Assembly: GCF_005860765.1 (NCBI RefSeq)
Contig: NZ_VCEI01000031.1
Coordinates: 1-64,000, forward strand
Source of the DNA: Dyadobacter sediminis
GTDB taxonomy: Bacteria; Bacteroidota; Bacteroidia; Cytophagales; Spirosomataceae
DNA length: 64,000 bases
Direction: 5' to 3'
Below the pieces are notes generated by a model that saw only the letters and a list, made by a program, of their open reading frames with translations, did not search any database and had not been told where the DNA came from. The translations under genes were made by a program, and so were the position numbers. Position 1 is the first letter of the stretch. Every line of letters starts with the position of its first letter. Shown piece after piece: positions 43,336-52,879 of the stretch.

Positions 43336-44919
43336 TTAATTCTTGTCGAGCAGCAATTTTTCATTTCTGGAAACGCGGCCTTTCAGCTTCGTCAGCAATA
43401 ATCCTGTTAAAAATATGGAAAGCGTCCCAACGACCATAATCATATTCTGATGAAGCGGGTTTTTGAAAAAAGCGTATTCTTCGGGCAACTGCGTAGAGAA
43501 AGTCATCCATATAATGACCAGAATGCCGATGATCGTAGCCGTCAGTGCTTCTGCATTTCTTGTGTTTTTTGAAATAATTCCCAGTAGAAAAAGGCCGAGC
43601 ATTCCGCCGGCAAAAATTCCGGATAACAACCACCATACATCCAGCACGCTTTTTACGCCGATCATGGCAATGCCGGTGAGCATGCCGAGCAAGCCGAAGA
43701 TTGTTGTAGCAATGTAGAGCAGCCGCATGGATTGTGTGGAAGTTAAATCCGGCTTGATGTATTTCTTGTAAATATCGACCGAAAAAACCGTTGCGGAAGC
43801 GTTCATTCCGGAACTGATCGTGCTCATCGCAGCGGACATGATGGCGGCAACAATAAGTCCGAGCAACCCGTGCGGAACACTTGTTACCATGAAATGAGGC
43901 ATTACTTTATCGCCGTAATCGGCAGGCATAAGGGTTGAGGCAAGATTTGAGATCTGCTGTGAAGATCCGTTCGGCAGTCTTTCAGCGGCAACCTGCATTT
44001 TGAGCATATCGATCAATTGCGGATTGCTCTCATAATAAGCATACAGGCATGATCCCAAAAGGAAGAAAATGAGCGAAACGGGTAAATAAAGGTAAACGCA
44101 AAGCCATACGGAACGCGAGGCTTCTTTAACGGAGGAAGTTGTGTGATAACGCTGAACGTAATTCTGATCCATGCCGAAATTATTAAGGTTCATAAAAAAC
44201 CCGTATAACAGCACCACCCAGAATGATGACTGTGTAAAATCCGGACGAAAACTGCCGAGGCTGAATTTGTCATTTTCCCTGCCGATTTCGACAATGCGCA
44301 TCAAACCGCCTTCCATGCCGGAAACGACAAGATAAAGAATGACCAGCGCTCCGATTGTTTTAATAATTCCCTGAACAACTTCCGTCCATATAACTGCTTC
44401 CATACCGCCCATGACGGTGTATAAAATGATGCAGATCCCGACTACGATCATGATGGCGGACATCGGATAACCGGTCAATGCCTGTAAGCTCAGTGCAATC
44501 CCAAAGAAAATGGAACCCATTCTTGCGAGCTGCGTTAGCAGAAAGCAGACAACGGCGTATGTGCGTGCCCAAGGCCCAAACCGGTTTTCAAGATGTGTAT
44601 ATGCTGAAACTTCGCCGGTATGCCGGTAAAAAGGGATGAAGAAGCGTGTTGCAATCCATGCTGCAAAGGGCATAGACAAACTGAAAACAAACGAGTTCCA
44701 GTTGCTTCCGAACGCTTTTCCCGGAACGCCGAGAAAGGTATTGCTGCTCAGAAAAGTAGCGTAGATGGAAATTCCGATTGCCCAGCCGGGTATTTTGCCC
44801 GATGCTTTTGTAAACTGATCGGCATTGCTGTTATTTCTGGAAAAGTAAATACCGACAGCGACCATTCCTGCGAGATAGGCTAATACAATAGTCAGGTCAA
44901 TGAAGGGCAAAGATTTCAT
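43336..44919 (-). CDS. sodium:solute symporter (SSS family)
   Basis: A 527-residue Na+-coupled transporter with about thirteen helices: IDLTIVLAYLAGMVAVGIYFSRN at the start, the Na+ site region AIGISIYATFLSSNTFLGVPGKAF, and AIMSAAMSTISSGMNASATVFSVD later. Bacteroidota relatives import sialic acid, sugars or sugar acids. The lyase gene follows on the same strand, which suggests uptake and cleavage of a sugar acid such as N-acetylneuraminate; that is inference. Confidence 0.9.
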   Translation of the reverse strand: MKSLPFIDLTIVLAYLAGMVAVGIYFSRNNSNADQFTKASGKIPGWAIGISIYATFLSSNTFLGVPGKAFGSNWNSFVFSLSMPFAAWIATRFFIPFYRHTGEVSAYTHLENRFGPWARTYAVVCFLLTQLARMGSIFFGIALSLQALTGYPMSAIMIVVGICIILYTVMGGMEAVIWTEVVQGIIKTIGALVILYLVVSGMEGGLMRIVEIGRENDKFSLGSFRPDFTQSSFWVVLLYGFFMNLNNFGMDQNYVQRYHTTSSVKEASRSVWLCVYLYLPVSLIFFLLGSCLYAYYESNPQLIDMLKMQVAAERLPNGSSQQISNLASTLMPADYGDKVMPHFMVTSVPHGLLGLIVAAIMSAAMSTISSGMNASATVFSVDIYKKYIKPDLTSTQSMRLLYIATTIFGLLGMLTGIAMIGVKSVLDVWWLLSGIFAGGMLGLFLLGIISKNTRNAEALTATIIGILVIIWMTFSTQLPEEYAFFKNPLHQNMIMVVGTLSIFLTGLLLTKLKGRVSRNEKLLLDKN

Positions 44920-45050
44920 TCCGCTTTGTTCAGAAGTATGATAATATCAAAAAAGCAAGATCAATCGGTCAATTTCCCGGCTTTTCATATCCCGATTATT
45001 ACAGAATTTTCGACCGTACCTGAAAAAGCATAAAAAACCGGAATGCTACT

Positions 45051-45785
45051 TTATCCGTTTTTGTCCTTGAAAAAGTAACCGATACCCAGCGTGGAAATGA
45101 CTATCAAGACGATCAGAACAATTTTGGTAAATAATCCTTCATTCGGATGTTCCAGCAAGTAGCGGATATTCTGTGCTTCTCTTCCTGCCCAAACCGCCAG
45201 AATGGTTCTCGGGATCATGCCCAGCGTTCCTCCCACCAGTACTTGCCTGAACCGTGCGCCTGCCATGGCAAAAAACAGATTGGTGATGGCAAAAGGCAAT
45301 ACCGGTGAAAGTTTTGCAAAGAAAATCAGTCGGAATTGGTTTTTCTGAAATCTTCTTAATAGCCCGGCCGTTTGTGGATAAACCTGTACCAAATAACTGC
45401 GGATCAATGAGGCCTGCATCAAACTGGCCAAGCCGTAAATAATGGCAATTGCTCCGAGATTGAGCCCAAAAAGCAATGGCAAGGATGTCCATCCGATAAA
45501 ATATCCGTAAACCAGTGCCAGAAATGTCGGCGGCGTAAGCGCCAGGGAAGATGCAAGGGTTAATACAAGTGTTACTCCTACCCACCATTCATATGGCCAG
45601 CTTCTCAGCATACTTTCGTGGTTAACTGCCCAGACGGTTGCAAGGGAAGTGGTCAGCAACGGCACAACGGAAAGTAAGATGCTTATGACAACGGGCAGGG
45701 AAAATTTTTTGCGGGACGATGTCTCCAAAATGATTTTGTTAAATGATGACTTTGTTCCGGTATGCGCATAACCGCTTGCTTGCAT
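45051..45785 (-). CDS. TVP38/TMEM64 (DedA-like) family membrane protein
   Basis: A 244-residue protein with about five helices and VTT-domain features: LALTPPTFLALVYGYFIGWTSLPLLFGLNLGAIAIIYGLAS, then RLIFFAKLSPVLPFAITNLFFAMAGARFRQVLVGGTLGMIPRTILAVWAG. Members scramble or flip phospholipids and related lipids. It is single and divergent from the trans-sulfuration gene, across a palindromic repeat. Confidence 0.87.
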   Translation of the reverse strand: MQASGYAHTGTKSSFNKIILETSSRKKFSLPVVISILLSVVPLLTTSLATVWAVNHESMLRSWPYEWWVGVTLVLTLASSLALTPPTFLALVYGYFIGWTSLPLLFGLNLGAIAIIYGLASLMQASLIRSYLVQVYPQTAGLLRRFQKNQFRLIFFAKLSPVLPFAITNLFFAMAGARFRQVLVGGTLGMIPRTILAVWAGREAQNIRYLLEHPNEGLFTKIVLIVLIVISTLGIGYFFKDKNG

Positions 45786-45835
45786 AAAAGGTTTTTTAAA
45801 ATCTTACCTTTATCGTCAGGATTATTTACTTTTCC

Positions 45836-45900
45836 GCCACGAATACACGGATTGACACGGATGTTTTAACCGGATTCGTGTGTATTGGTGTATTCGTGGC
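45836..45900. repeat. palindromic repeat of CACGAAT type
   Basis: GCCACGAATACAC at 45836-45848 and its exact reverse complement at 45888-45900 flank degenerate copies of the same word (CACGGATTGACACGGAT, ATTCGTGTGTATTGG). This form resembles dispersed CACGAAT-type intergenic repeats seen in many bacteria. It lies 19 bp before the next start and could form a large hairpin in the mRNA leader. Confidence 0.7.
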
Positions 45901-45918
45901 AATTTACAACTGATTATT

Positions 45919-47061
45919 ATGAAATTCGGAACAAAGGCTGTACATGCGGGCGTAGAACCAGATCCGGCAACGGGTGCCATTATGACGCCGATTTATCAGA
46001 CTTCCACCTACGTGCAGGAAAGTCCGGGCAAACATAAAGGCTACGAATATTCACGTACACACAATCCCACAAGGACAGCCTTGCAAAATGCATTGGCAGC
46101 TCTGGAAAACGGGAAACACGGAATTTGCTATGCCTCCGGACTGGCCGCGACGGATGCCGTATTAAAATTGTACCGTCCCGGAGATGAAATTATTGCGACT
46201 AACGATATTTACGGAGGCACTTACCGCATTATGAAAAAGGTTTTTGAGCCTTTCGGACTGATATTCCGGTTTGTAGACATGAGTGAAACAGCCAATATTA
46301 CAGACGCCTTTTCAGACAAGACAAAGATGATCTGGATTGAAACGCCTACAAACCCGCTGTTGAAAATTCTTGACATAGGAAAAATAACAAGCCTCTGCAA
46401 AGAAAACAATATTCACAGCGTAGTCGACAATACATTTGCTTCGCCCTATCTTCAGAATCCGCTTGATATAGGAGCCGACATCGTGATGCATTCGGTTACC
46501 AAATACCTGGGCGGACATTCCGACACTGTGATGGGTGCGCTGATCACGAACAACGATGAACTTGCAAGACAGCTTGCTTTTATCCAGAATGCCAGCGGAG
46601 CAGTTCCCGGTCCGCAGGATTGCTTTCTCGTTTTGAGAGGACTTAAAACGCTGCATATCCGCATGCAGCGGCATTGTGAAAATGCCATGCAAGTGGCACG
46701 ATACCTGGAAAATCACCCGAAAGTCGGAAAAGTATATTACCCCGGACTCCCTTCAAATCCGGGACATGAACTGGCAAGCCGGCAAATGAAGGATTTTGGC
46801 GGGATGCTCTCGTTTGAGCTGAACGGAGATATTTATGAAGAAGCCGTCAAAACGATGGAACAACTTAAGGTATTTTCACTGGGCGAATCGCTTGGCGGCG
46901 TAGAGTCGCTCTGTACGCACCCGGCCAGCATGACACATGCGAGCATACCCAAAGAAGAACGTCTGAAGGCCGGGCTTAAAGACACACTCATCAGGCTGAG
47001 CATCGGTATTGAAGATGTTGCGGACCTGATTGCAGACCTTGAACAGGCCATCGGCGATTGA
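45919..47061 (+). CDS. cystathionine gamma-synthase/beta-lyase type PLP enzyme
   Basis: About 380 residues from ATG 45919 (MKFGTKAVHAGVEPDPATGA). The trans-sulfuration fold is clear: YQTSTYVQESPGKHKGYEYSRTHNPTRTALQNALAALE, the PLP lysine in HSVTKYLGGHSDTVMG, and SLGGVESLCTHPASMTH near the end. It handles homoserine esters or cystathionine in methionine and cysteine metabolism. Synthase and lyase activities cannot be told apart from the sequence. The palindromic repeat lies just upstream. Confidence 0.9.
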   Translation: MKFGTKAVHAGVEPDPATGAIMTPIYQTSTYVQESPGKHKGYEYSRTHNPTRTALQNALAALENGKHGICYASGLAATDAVLKLYRPGDEIIATNDIYGGTYRIMKKVFEPFGLIFRFVDMSETANITDAFSDKTKMIWIETPTNPLLKILDIGKITSLCKENNIHSVVDNTFASPYLQNPLDIGADIVMHSVTKYLGGHSDTVMGALITNNDELARQLAFIQNASGAVPGPQDCFLVLRGLKTLHIRMQRHCENAMQVARYLENHPKVGKVYYPGLPSNPGHELASRQMKDFGGMLSFELNGDIYEEAVKTMEQLKVFSLGESLGGVESLCTHPASMTHASIPKEERLKAGLKDTLIRLSIGIEDVADLIADLEQAIGD

Positions 47062-47074
47062 TTGATTGCAGGCG

Positions 47075-47105
47075 TTGCAATCAAACTTCAAAAAGCTTAC
47101 TTTTG
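47075..47105 (+). promoter_or_regulatory. promoter of the DUF3127 gene
   Basis: TTG at 47075 and TACTTTTG at 47098-47105 fit the Bacteroidota consensus (TTG, then TAnnTTTG starting 23 bp later), 37 bp before the start codon. Confidence 0.65.
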
Positions 47106-47141
47106 AAACTACTTTTCAGGCACTAAAAATTAAATATATAA

Positions 47142-47504
47142 ATGGAGTTAACAGGAACAGTCATTGCCTTGCTTCCGGAAGTAAGCGGACAAGGTAAAAA
47201 CGGAACTTGGCGCAAGCAGGAATTCATACTTGAAATTCCTTCCCAATATCCTAAAAAAGTTTGCATCGCCTTGTGGGGCGATAAAATAGATCAGGCCAAC
47301 CTGAAGGTGAATGAAACCGTTACCGCTTCCATCGATGTGGAAAGCCGCGAGTACAATTCGCGCTGGTATACAGAAGTGAAAGCCTGGAAACTGGACAAAG
47401 GAGGAAGTAGCAGCAATAATGCTTCTTCGGCAAGCAGCGGAAACAGTTCTTTGCCGCCGGTAACAACTTTTACCGAAGACGAATCGGACGATCTTCCTTT
47501 TTAA
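47142..47504 (+). CDS. DUF3127 domain protein
   Basis: A 120-residue protein with a single-strand-binding-like OB pattern: MELTGTVIALLPEVSGQGKNGTWRKQEFILEI, then VCIALWGDKIDQANLKVNETVTASIDVESREYN, and an acidic tail ending DEDESDDLPF-like, as in SSB proteins (here EDESDDLPF). The DUF3127 family is common in Bacteroidota; nucleic-acid binding is inferred. A promoter and a terminator isolate it as a single-gene unit. Confidence 0.88.
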   Translation: MELTGTVIALLPEVSGQGKNGTWRKQEFILEIPSQYPKKVCIALWGDKIDQANLKVNETVTASIDVESREYNSRWYTEVKAWKLDKGGSSSNNASSASSGNSSLPPVTTFTEDESDDLPF

Positions 47505-47619
47505 GTTATCTTAATCCTGAAAGCACAACTGCCGGAAAGGTATGCGGCCTTTGATTTTCATTTTATCCAGAAAAATTCAAGGCAGTTTGTTTTAAGGAAT
47601 ATAAAACACATTGGAATAT

Positions 47620-47656
47620 GGCCGTCAGGATTTCTCAGAACTCTGACGGCCTTTAT
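47620..47656 (+). terminator. intrinsic terminator after DUF3127 gene
   Basis: GGCCGTCAG at 47620-47628 pairs with CTGACGGCC at 47643-47651, followed by TTTATT. Confidence 0.75.
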
Positions 47657-47730
47657 TCTGGTATGACCGGTTTGCTGTTTTTATAAAACCAGAGCTGGAA
47701 AGTGACTGCTGTTTACAAATGGAAGTACGC

Positions 47731-48384
47731 TTAATTTGACTGGTAAGCCATTGACATCGTAAACTTGTCAATCATTTCCTGCGGATGTACTTCCAGGATT
47801 CTTGCAAGCACCATCACAACAAGCGTATTGGATGCGATTTTTCTTGGGATTCCGGCAAAAGAAGCAAAAAGGTCAACGGTTACCGATTCTTTTTCGCCAA
47901 GAAGCTTCATCAGTTTTTCCTCCTTGTCGCCATACTGAAAACGGATGTCTCTTTCTCCTCTTCCTCGGCGCATGATTTCCTTCATTTCACGGCTCGCCTG
48001 AATAGACTTGTCATTTACGCGTATATATGCCTGACGGTTTCCAGTTTCATCCACAACATAATGCGGCTTGTCAATACTGCGAGGAATAGTCAGCACCAGC
48101 ACATCCCGGTCTGTGCTAACGGGAACTCTTTCTTTTTTAAAGCTTATTTTTGGAAAAATGTACTTGTCGATTGCTTTGGTAAGGGTATATTCGTCTTCCT
48201 CTGCATCCTTAAGACCTTTAATGGTTTTATCATCTCCAACACCAACGAACAATTTTCCGCCTCCTGAGTTGGCAAATGCTACTACTTCGCGGACAATTTT
48301 TTCAGGATGATTGGATTTCAATTTGAACTCCACGTGCTCACCCTCCCCTTTCTTTACCAGTTCTTTCAATAATCGAAGCTCCAT
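47731..48384 (-). CDS. AlbA_2/Schlafen-type ATP-binding domain protein
   Basis: A 217-residue protein with the AlbA_2 pattern near its start: GEGEHVEFKLKSNHPEKIVREVVAFANSGGGKLFVGVGDD, then VLTIPRSIDKPHYVVD and AYIRVNDKSIQASREMKEIM. Such domains bind nucleic acid or nucleotides and often occur in putative regulators. The C-terminal part resembles a winged helix (ESVTVDLFASFAGIPRKIASNTLVVMV). Role unknown. Confidence 0.85.
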   Translation of the reverse strand: MELRLLKELVKKGEGEHVEFKLKSNHPEKIVREVVAFANSGGGKLFVGVGDDKTIKGLKDAEEDEYTLTKAIDKYIFPKISFKKERVPVSTDRDVLVLTIPRSIDKPHYVVDETGNRQAYIRVNDKSIQASREMKEIMRRGRGERDIRFQYGDKEEKLMKLLGEKESVTVDLFASFAGIPRKIASNTLVVMVLARILEVHPQEMIDKFTMSMAYQSN

Positions 48385-48543
48385 CAGTTGGAATGGAAAG
48401 ATATCTGAATAATGACAAAATCACTTGTTGGTAATTTCCTTGTCTTTCTTATTGATAACGCTAACAATATACATTCCTTTTGTCATATTTAAAAAAATAT
48501 CGAACAATAGTTTTGTAATATTCCTACTATAAAAACAAAAAAA

Positions 48544-48563
48544 ACGACACTTGTCAGTGTCGT
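48544..48563 (-). terminator. intrinsic terminator after the DUF2795 gene
   Basis: The hairpin ACGACAC-ttgtca-GTGTCGT is followed on the minus strand by a long T run, 8 bp past the stop. Confidence 0.88.
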
Positions 48564-48570
48564 CTCTTAT

Positions 48571-48792
48571 CTAGTATTCGTCTTCATTAAAAAAGAAATC
48601 ATCTTTGGTTGGGTAATCAGGCCAAATCTCTTCAATGCTTTCATAAGGCTGACCATCATCTTCAAGCTCCTGCAGGTTTTCAACTACTTCCAACGGAGCG
48701 CCTGTTCTGATTGCAAAGTCAATGAGCTCGTCTTTGGTAGCTGGCCAGGGAGCATCTTCAAGATATGATGCGAGTTCGAGAGTCCAGTACAT
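48571..48792 (-). CDS. DUF2795 family protein
   Basis: A 73-residue acidic protein. It matches DUF2795 by eye: LELASYLEDAPWPATKDELIDFAIRTGAPLEVVENLQEL, then EEIWPDYPTKDDFFFNEDEY. Many Bacteroidota have one; function is unknown. A terminator follows directly. Confidence 0.9.
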   Translation of the reverse strand: MYWTLELASYLEDAPWPATKDELIDFAIRTGAPLEVVENLQELEDDGQPYESIEEIWPDYPTKDDFFFNEDEY

Positions 48793-49197
48793 AATATTTT
48801 CGCCTATTAATAGTTACTTACTTTTCTGCAAAAGTAAAAAATTTGACATCTTTTAAAAGCTTAAAGCGAAAAAAAAGAAAAATAATTGCTTTATTAAAAA
48901 TTTAATTTGAATCAATTATTCAAACATTTGAAAATCAATTAAATAGCTGCCATGCGAATTCATTTTTACGTATCCTTGCTTTCGATCTCTTTCTTTATTT
49001 GAGCAGTTTGTTCAAAGTGAAAACGGGAAAATGGAAATATTCTTTTTGTCTGTAAAACAAGCTTTGAACCCGACCGGAAATGGTTTCCTGCAAAGTTCCG
49101 GCGCTGCAACCAATCCCCGTTTCATGAATTATTCGGATTCGGATTCTTTACCGCAAAACCTTTTTGTAATTTCCCCGATCATTTTAAAAGTTAGATT
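48793..49197. other. gap between DUF2795 gene and cutC
   Basis: About 400 bp without a convincing gene. A 25-codon frame from ATG 49123 overlaps the cutC start by 4 bp, but resembles nothing known. The left half is AT-rich and probably carries the divergent DUF2795 promoter. Confidence 0.4.
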
Positions 49198-49929
49198 ATG
49201 ACCATTGAAATTTGTGCCTATTCCCTCGAATCCTGCATCAATGCGCAGGCAGGCGGAGCAGGAAGAATTGAACTGTGCGGCGGATTGGGAGAAGGCGGTA
49301 CCACGCCCAGTGCAGGACTGATCGAAGTAGTCAGAAAGCACGTTCAGATTCCGGTTTACGTAATGATCCGGCCGCGCGGCGGTGATTTTGTATATGATGT
49401 CTTTGAGGAAGAAATCATGAAAAAAGACATCAATCTTGCCAAACAGCTTGGTGCCAACGGCGTTGTACTCGGCGTTCTTTCGGCAGACGGGCAAGTGGAT
49501 GTTGCCAGAACCAAGGCACTTGTCGATCATGCGTATCCGATGAAAGTTACATTCCACAGGGCTTTTGATCTTACGCCTGACCCCGTAAAAGCATTGAAAG
49601 CAGTAATCGCAACCGGAGCGGAAAGAATCCTCACATCGGGCCAGAAACCTTCCGCCATTGAAGCAATCGAGCTTTTGAAAAAACTGACCAAGGAAGCCGG
49701 ACAATCCATCGAGATCATGGCTGGAGGCGGCGTAAATCACACCAATGCAAAGCAGCTAGCAGAAACCGGCGTACATGCACTGCATCTTACAGCCAAGGCT
49801 TTCAGGCCCGGCCGACAGAAATATTTTCCTGCCGAAATATCCATGGCAGGCGAAATTCCGGACGAACGCTCCGTACTTTACAGTGACCTGGGACTGGTGG
49901 AAGCCATTGTACAAGTAGTCTCGGAATAA
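49198..49929 (+). CDS. cutC: CutC family protein
   Basis: A 243-residue TIM-barrel protein: TIEICAYSLESCINAQAGGAGRIELCGGLGEGGTTPSAGLI, then VMIRPRGGDFVYDVFEEEIM and FHRAFDLTPDP, all highly typical of CutC. The family was named for copper homeostasis, though the role in copper handling is disputed. The penicillin acylase-like gene begins 38 bp later on the same strand. Confidence 0.95.
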   Translation: MTIEICAYSLESCINAQAGGAGRIELCGGLGEGGTTPSAGLIEVVRKHVQIPVYVMIRPRGGDFVYDVFEEEIMKKDINLAKQLGANGVVLGVLSADGQVDVARTKALVDHAYPMKVTFHRAFDLTPDPVKALKAVIATGAERILTSGQKPSAIEAIELLKKLTKEAGQSIEIMAGGGVNHTNAKQLAETGVHALHLTAKAFRPGRQKYFPAEISMAGEIPDERSVLYSDLGLVEAIVQVVSE

Positions 49930-49967
49930 ATCCGGGCTTTTAACATGAATATAACCTGTTCTCTAAA

Positions 49968-52418
49968 ATGGCAAAGGCGCTGATTTCCCTTTTGGCAACT
50001 ATTACTCTCGTCTACATTCTGAACAGGCCGCTTGGCCCGGCACCGGCACTGGGTCCTTTTCTAAGTCCGTTTACGGGTATCTGGCAGAACGGCGAAAAAC
50101 CGGTTGATCCGGAAAGTGAAGAGGTACTGAAACTGGACAGCCTGAAAAAAGACGTTGTAATCCGCTACGACGATACGGGTGTGCCGCATATTTTTGCTGA
50201 GAACGATTTTGACCTTTATTATGCGCAGGGATATGTAACGGCAAAGGACCGCTTATGGCAAATGGACTTGCAGACGCGCGCGGCTTCCGGCCGGCTTTCG
50301 GAGATACTGGGAAAAGCGACTTTAGAAATTGATCTGCAAAGCCGACGCCTCGGAATGGGTTACGGCGCCGAGGCCAACCTGAAACTGGCCATGAGTGATC
50401 CGCGTTCGCGAGAGGCTTTGCTGGGCTATACGGCCGGTGTAAATGCTTACATTCGGCAGCTTTCAAGCAGGGATTATCCGGTAGAATTCAAGTTGCTTGG
50501 CTATAAACCCGAACGCTGGGAACCCATCAATACCATGTACATGCTGGAACAAATGACGCTTAATCTTGCCGGAAGATCCAACGAGGTTAATATGTCCAAT
50601 GTGCTGGAAAAATACGGGAAAGAAATAACAGATCAGCTCTTTCCGGATTATCCCATGCTGCAGGAAAGTCCGGTTATTCCCGCAGGAACAAAATGGGATT
50701 TCAAAAAGCTTCTAATTCCGGCGGCAACTTCTGCATCCAGATTCTCTGATTCTTTGTCGGATTACAAAAAACCTGAAAATTCCCTTCCTGAACGGGAGCC
50801 TGAAATAGAAGGAATCGGCAGCAACAACTGGGCAATAGGAGCGGAAAAATCCATAACCGGCTATCCGGTACTTGCCAACGATCCGCATCTTGATCTTTCA
50901 CTGCCTTCCATCTGGTACCAGGTGCAGCTGCATGCTCCTGAAACAAACGTTTACGGCGTTTCCTTGCCGGGAATTCCTGCTGTCATTATTGGTTTTAACA
51001 AAGACATTGCATGGGGCGTAACCAATGTGGACGCAGATGTTTTTGATCTTTATAAAATCCGGTTTAAAGATGATACCCGCAATTTTTACTGGTATGAAAA
51101 TCAATGGAAGCCTACGCGCAAGCGGGAAGAACTGATTTATGTTAAAGGGGAAAAAGAACCCGTTCGCGAAGAAATTGTTTACACGCATCATGGCCCGGTA
51201 ACGGATTCTGACAACACTTCCGGAAAATTTCCTACGCTGGCTGTCAAATGGATCGGACATGAGCCGGGAAATACCTTTCTGACTTTTTATGAACTGAACA
51301 AATCCCGGAATTACGATGATTACCGAAAAGCAATGACTTATTTCGTTGGCCCGGCGCAGAACTTTGTTTTTGCCGACAACAGTAAGAATATTGCCATTAC
51401 GGTAAGCGGAAAACTTCCTTTGAAATACAAGGATCAGGGAAAATTCGTACTGGACGGAAGTAAAGCAGCGGATGACTGGCAAGGCTGGATTCCTGCCGGG
51501 CAGAACCCATTTGTAAAAAATCCGCAAAGAGGCTTCGTAAGCAGCGCCAATCAATCTTCAACCGATCCGTCGTATCCTTATTATATCAACTGGGTTTTCT
51601 CGCCTTCTGAACGCGCCATACGCATCAACGAGCGTTTGTCTGCCATGTCAAAAGCCAATGCGGACAGTTTGAGAAAACTTCAGAATGACAATTACAATGT
51701 AACGGCCCGAACGATTTTACCTGAACTTTTGCACATTCTGAATACGGCTGCATTGACCCCGTCACAAAAAGCTTCACTCATTACGCTGGCAAACTGGGAT
51801 TATCAGAACGATCCCGAATCCATTGCGGCTTCTATTTTCGAGGAATGGATGCCGGCACTGCGCAGTGCAATCTGGAACGACGAGTTCAGCGCTGCCGGCA
51901 AGCCGCTGGAACTTCCTTCCCGCGACCGTACCATGTATCTGGTCCTGAAACAACCCGGTGAAAAGTGGTTTGACAACGTGAATACGCCTGAAAAGGAAAC
52001 ATTACCCGATATTGCGTTTTCGAGCTTTAAAGCTGCTCTGGACACACTGAACAACAGACATGGCGCTATGAGTCCTTCGTGGCAATGGTCGAAAGTAAAA
52101 GCAACGGAAATCAGGCATTTGAGCAGAAGCCTGAAACCTTTCAATGCACCTCCGCTTACAACAGGCGGCGGAAGCAGCGTAGTCAATGCAACTACAAAAA
52201 GGCACGGCCCGTCGTGGCGGATGGTTGTGGAACTGGGACCGGAACCAAAGGCATACGGCATTTATCCCGGCGGACAATCGGGTAATCCGGGAAGTCCTTA
52301 TTATATGAATATGCTGAAGAAATGGGAAAACGGCGAATTGAATGAACTGGTTTTTCTGTCTTCTCCGGATCGGTCCGATTCACGTTTAACCAAATGCCTG
52401 ACTTTACACAAGAAATAA
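49968..52418 (+). CDS. penicillin acylase family (Ntn) hydrolase
   Basis: An 816-residue N-terminal-nucleophile hydrolase precursor. An N-terminal helix (ALISLLATITLVYIL) acts as signal or anchor. The alpha chain has DDTGVPHIFAENDFDLYYAQGYVTAKDRLWQMDLQ, a linker follows, and the beta chain begins at S285 in IEGIGSNNWAIGAEKS, where self-cleavage frees the nucleophile. The later DPHLDLSLPSIWYQVQLH and NVDADVFDLY are typical. Relatives cleave amide bonds in beta-lactams, acyl-homoserine lactones or others; the substrate is not predictable. Confidence 0.93.
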   Translation: MAKALISLLATITLVYILNRPLGPAPALGPFLSPFTGIWQNGEKPVDPESEEVLKLDSLKKDVVIRYDDTGVPHIFAENDFDLYYAQGYVTAKDRLWQMDLQTRAASGRLSEILGKATLEIDLQSRRLGMGYGAEANLKLAMSDPRSREALLGYTAGVNAYIRQLSSRDYPVEFKLLGYKPERWEPINTMYMLEQMTLNLAGRSNEVNMSNVLEKYGKEITDQLFPDYPMLQESPVIPAGTKWDFKKLLIPAATSASRFSDSLSDYKKPENSLPEREPEIEGIGSNNWAIGAEKSITGYPVLANDPHLDLSLPSIWYQVQLHAPETNVYGVSLPGIPAVIIGFNKDIAWGVTNVDADVFDLYKIRFKDDTRNFYWYENQWKPTRKREELIYVKGEKEPVREEIVYTHHGPVTDSDNTSGKFPTLAVKWIGHEPGNTFLTFYELNKSRNYDDYRKAMTYFVGPAQNFVFADNSKNIAITVSGKLPLKYKDQGKFVLDGSKAADDWQGWIPAGQNPFVKNPQRGFVSSANQSSTDPSYPYYINWVFSPSERAIRINERLSAMSKANADSLRKLQNDNYNVTARTILPELLHILNTAALTPSQKASLITLANWDYQNDPESIAASIFEEWMPALRSAIWNDEFSAAGKPLELPSRDRTMYLVLKQPGEKWFDNVNTPEKETLPDIAFSSFKAALDTLNNRHGAMSPSWQWSKVKATEIRHLSRSLKPFNAPPLTTGGGSSVVNATTKRHGPSWRMVVELGPEPKAYGIYPGGQSGNPGSPYYMNMLKKWENGELNELVFLSSPDRSDSRLTKCLTLHKK

Positions 52419-52427
52419 ATTTCGGAT

Positions 52428-52784
52428 ATGAATTTCATTATCATTGTTATTATATCAGCTGTAATGCAGCTTTTCATGCCGTGGTGGATTGTGGCCGTTG
52501 TTCCGTTTGCTGTTTATTTCTGGCGTCCGGGAAATTCTCCTTTCCTGGCCAGTTTTGCTGCTATTGCATTCGTTTGGCTGGCGTATGGTTTTTATCTTCA
52601 TCTGATTTCTGACGGCGCCATGTCAAACAGAATTGCAGAAATACTCTCACTTTCAAACGGATACATACTGTTGCTCGTTACCGCACTCATCGGCGGGCTG
52701 GTCGGCGGATTGTCGGGATTATCCGGGTTTCTGATAAAAGGGCTTTTGCCGGGGCGCTTGCCGCATGCTTCTTCTCGAAATTAA
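52428..52784 (+). CDS. small membrane protein
   Basis: A 118-residue protein with about four hydrophobic helices (IIIVIISAVMQLFM, FLASFAAIAFVWLAYGFYLHLI, ILLLVTALIGGLVGGLSGLSGF). No family is recognised. It starts 9 bp after the acylase stop and is probably co-transcribed. Confidence 0.7.
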   Translation: MNFIIIVIISAVMQLFMPWWIVAVVPFAVYFWRPGNSPFLASFAAIAFVWLAYGFYLHLISDGAMSNRIAEILSLSNGYILLLVTALIGGLVGGLSGLSGFLIKGLLPGRLPHASSRN

Positions 52785-52837
52785 ACATGTAATTGACAGC
52801 GCGTTGCCGATATTCATGGTACTTAAACACAAATCAT

Positions 52838-52845
52838 TATCTTTG
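52838..52845 (+). promoter_or_regulatory. -7 element of the OmpH-like gene
   Basis: TATCTTTG matches TAnnTTTG exactly, 34 bp before the GTG start. The -33 region is not clear. Confidence 0.55.
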
Positions 52846-52879
52846 CGGCTCGTTCAAAAAACAATAAAACTTTACAAAC

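Noticed and set aside
49123..49201. 25-codon frame overlapping the cutC start
   Set aside because: No family resemblance or leader-peptide features; a chance ATGA overlap is enough to explain it.
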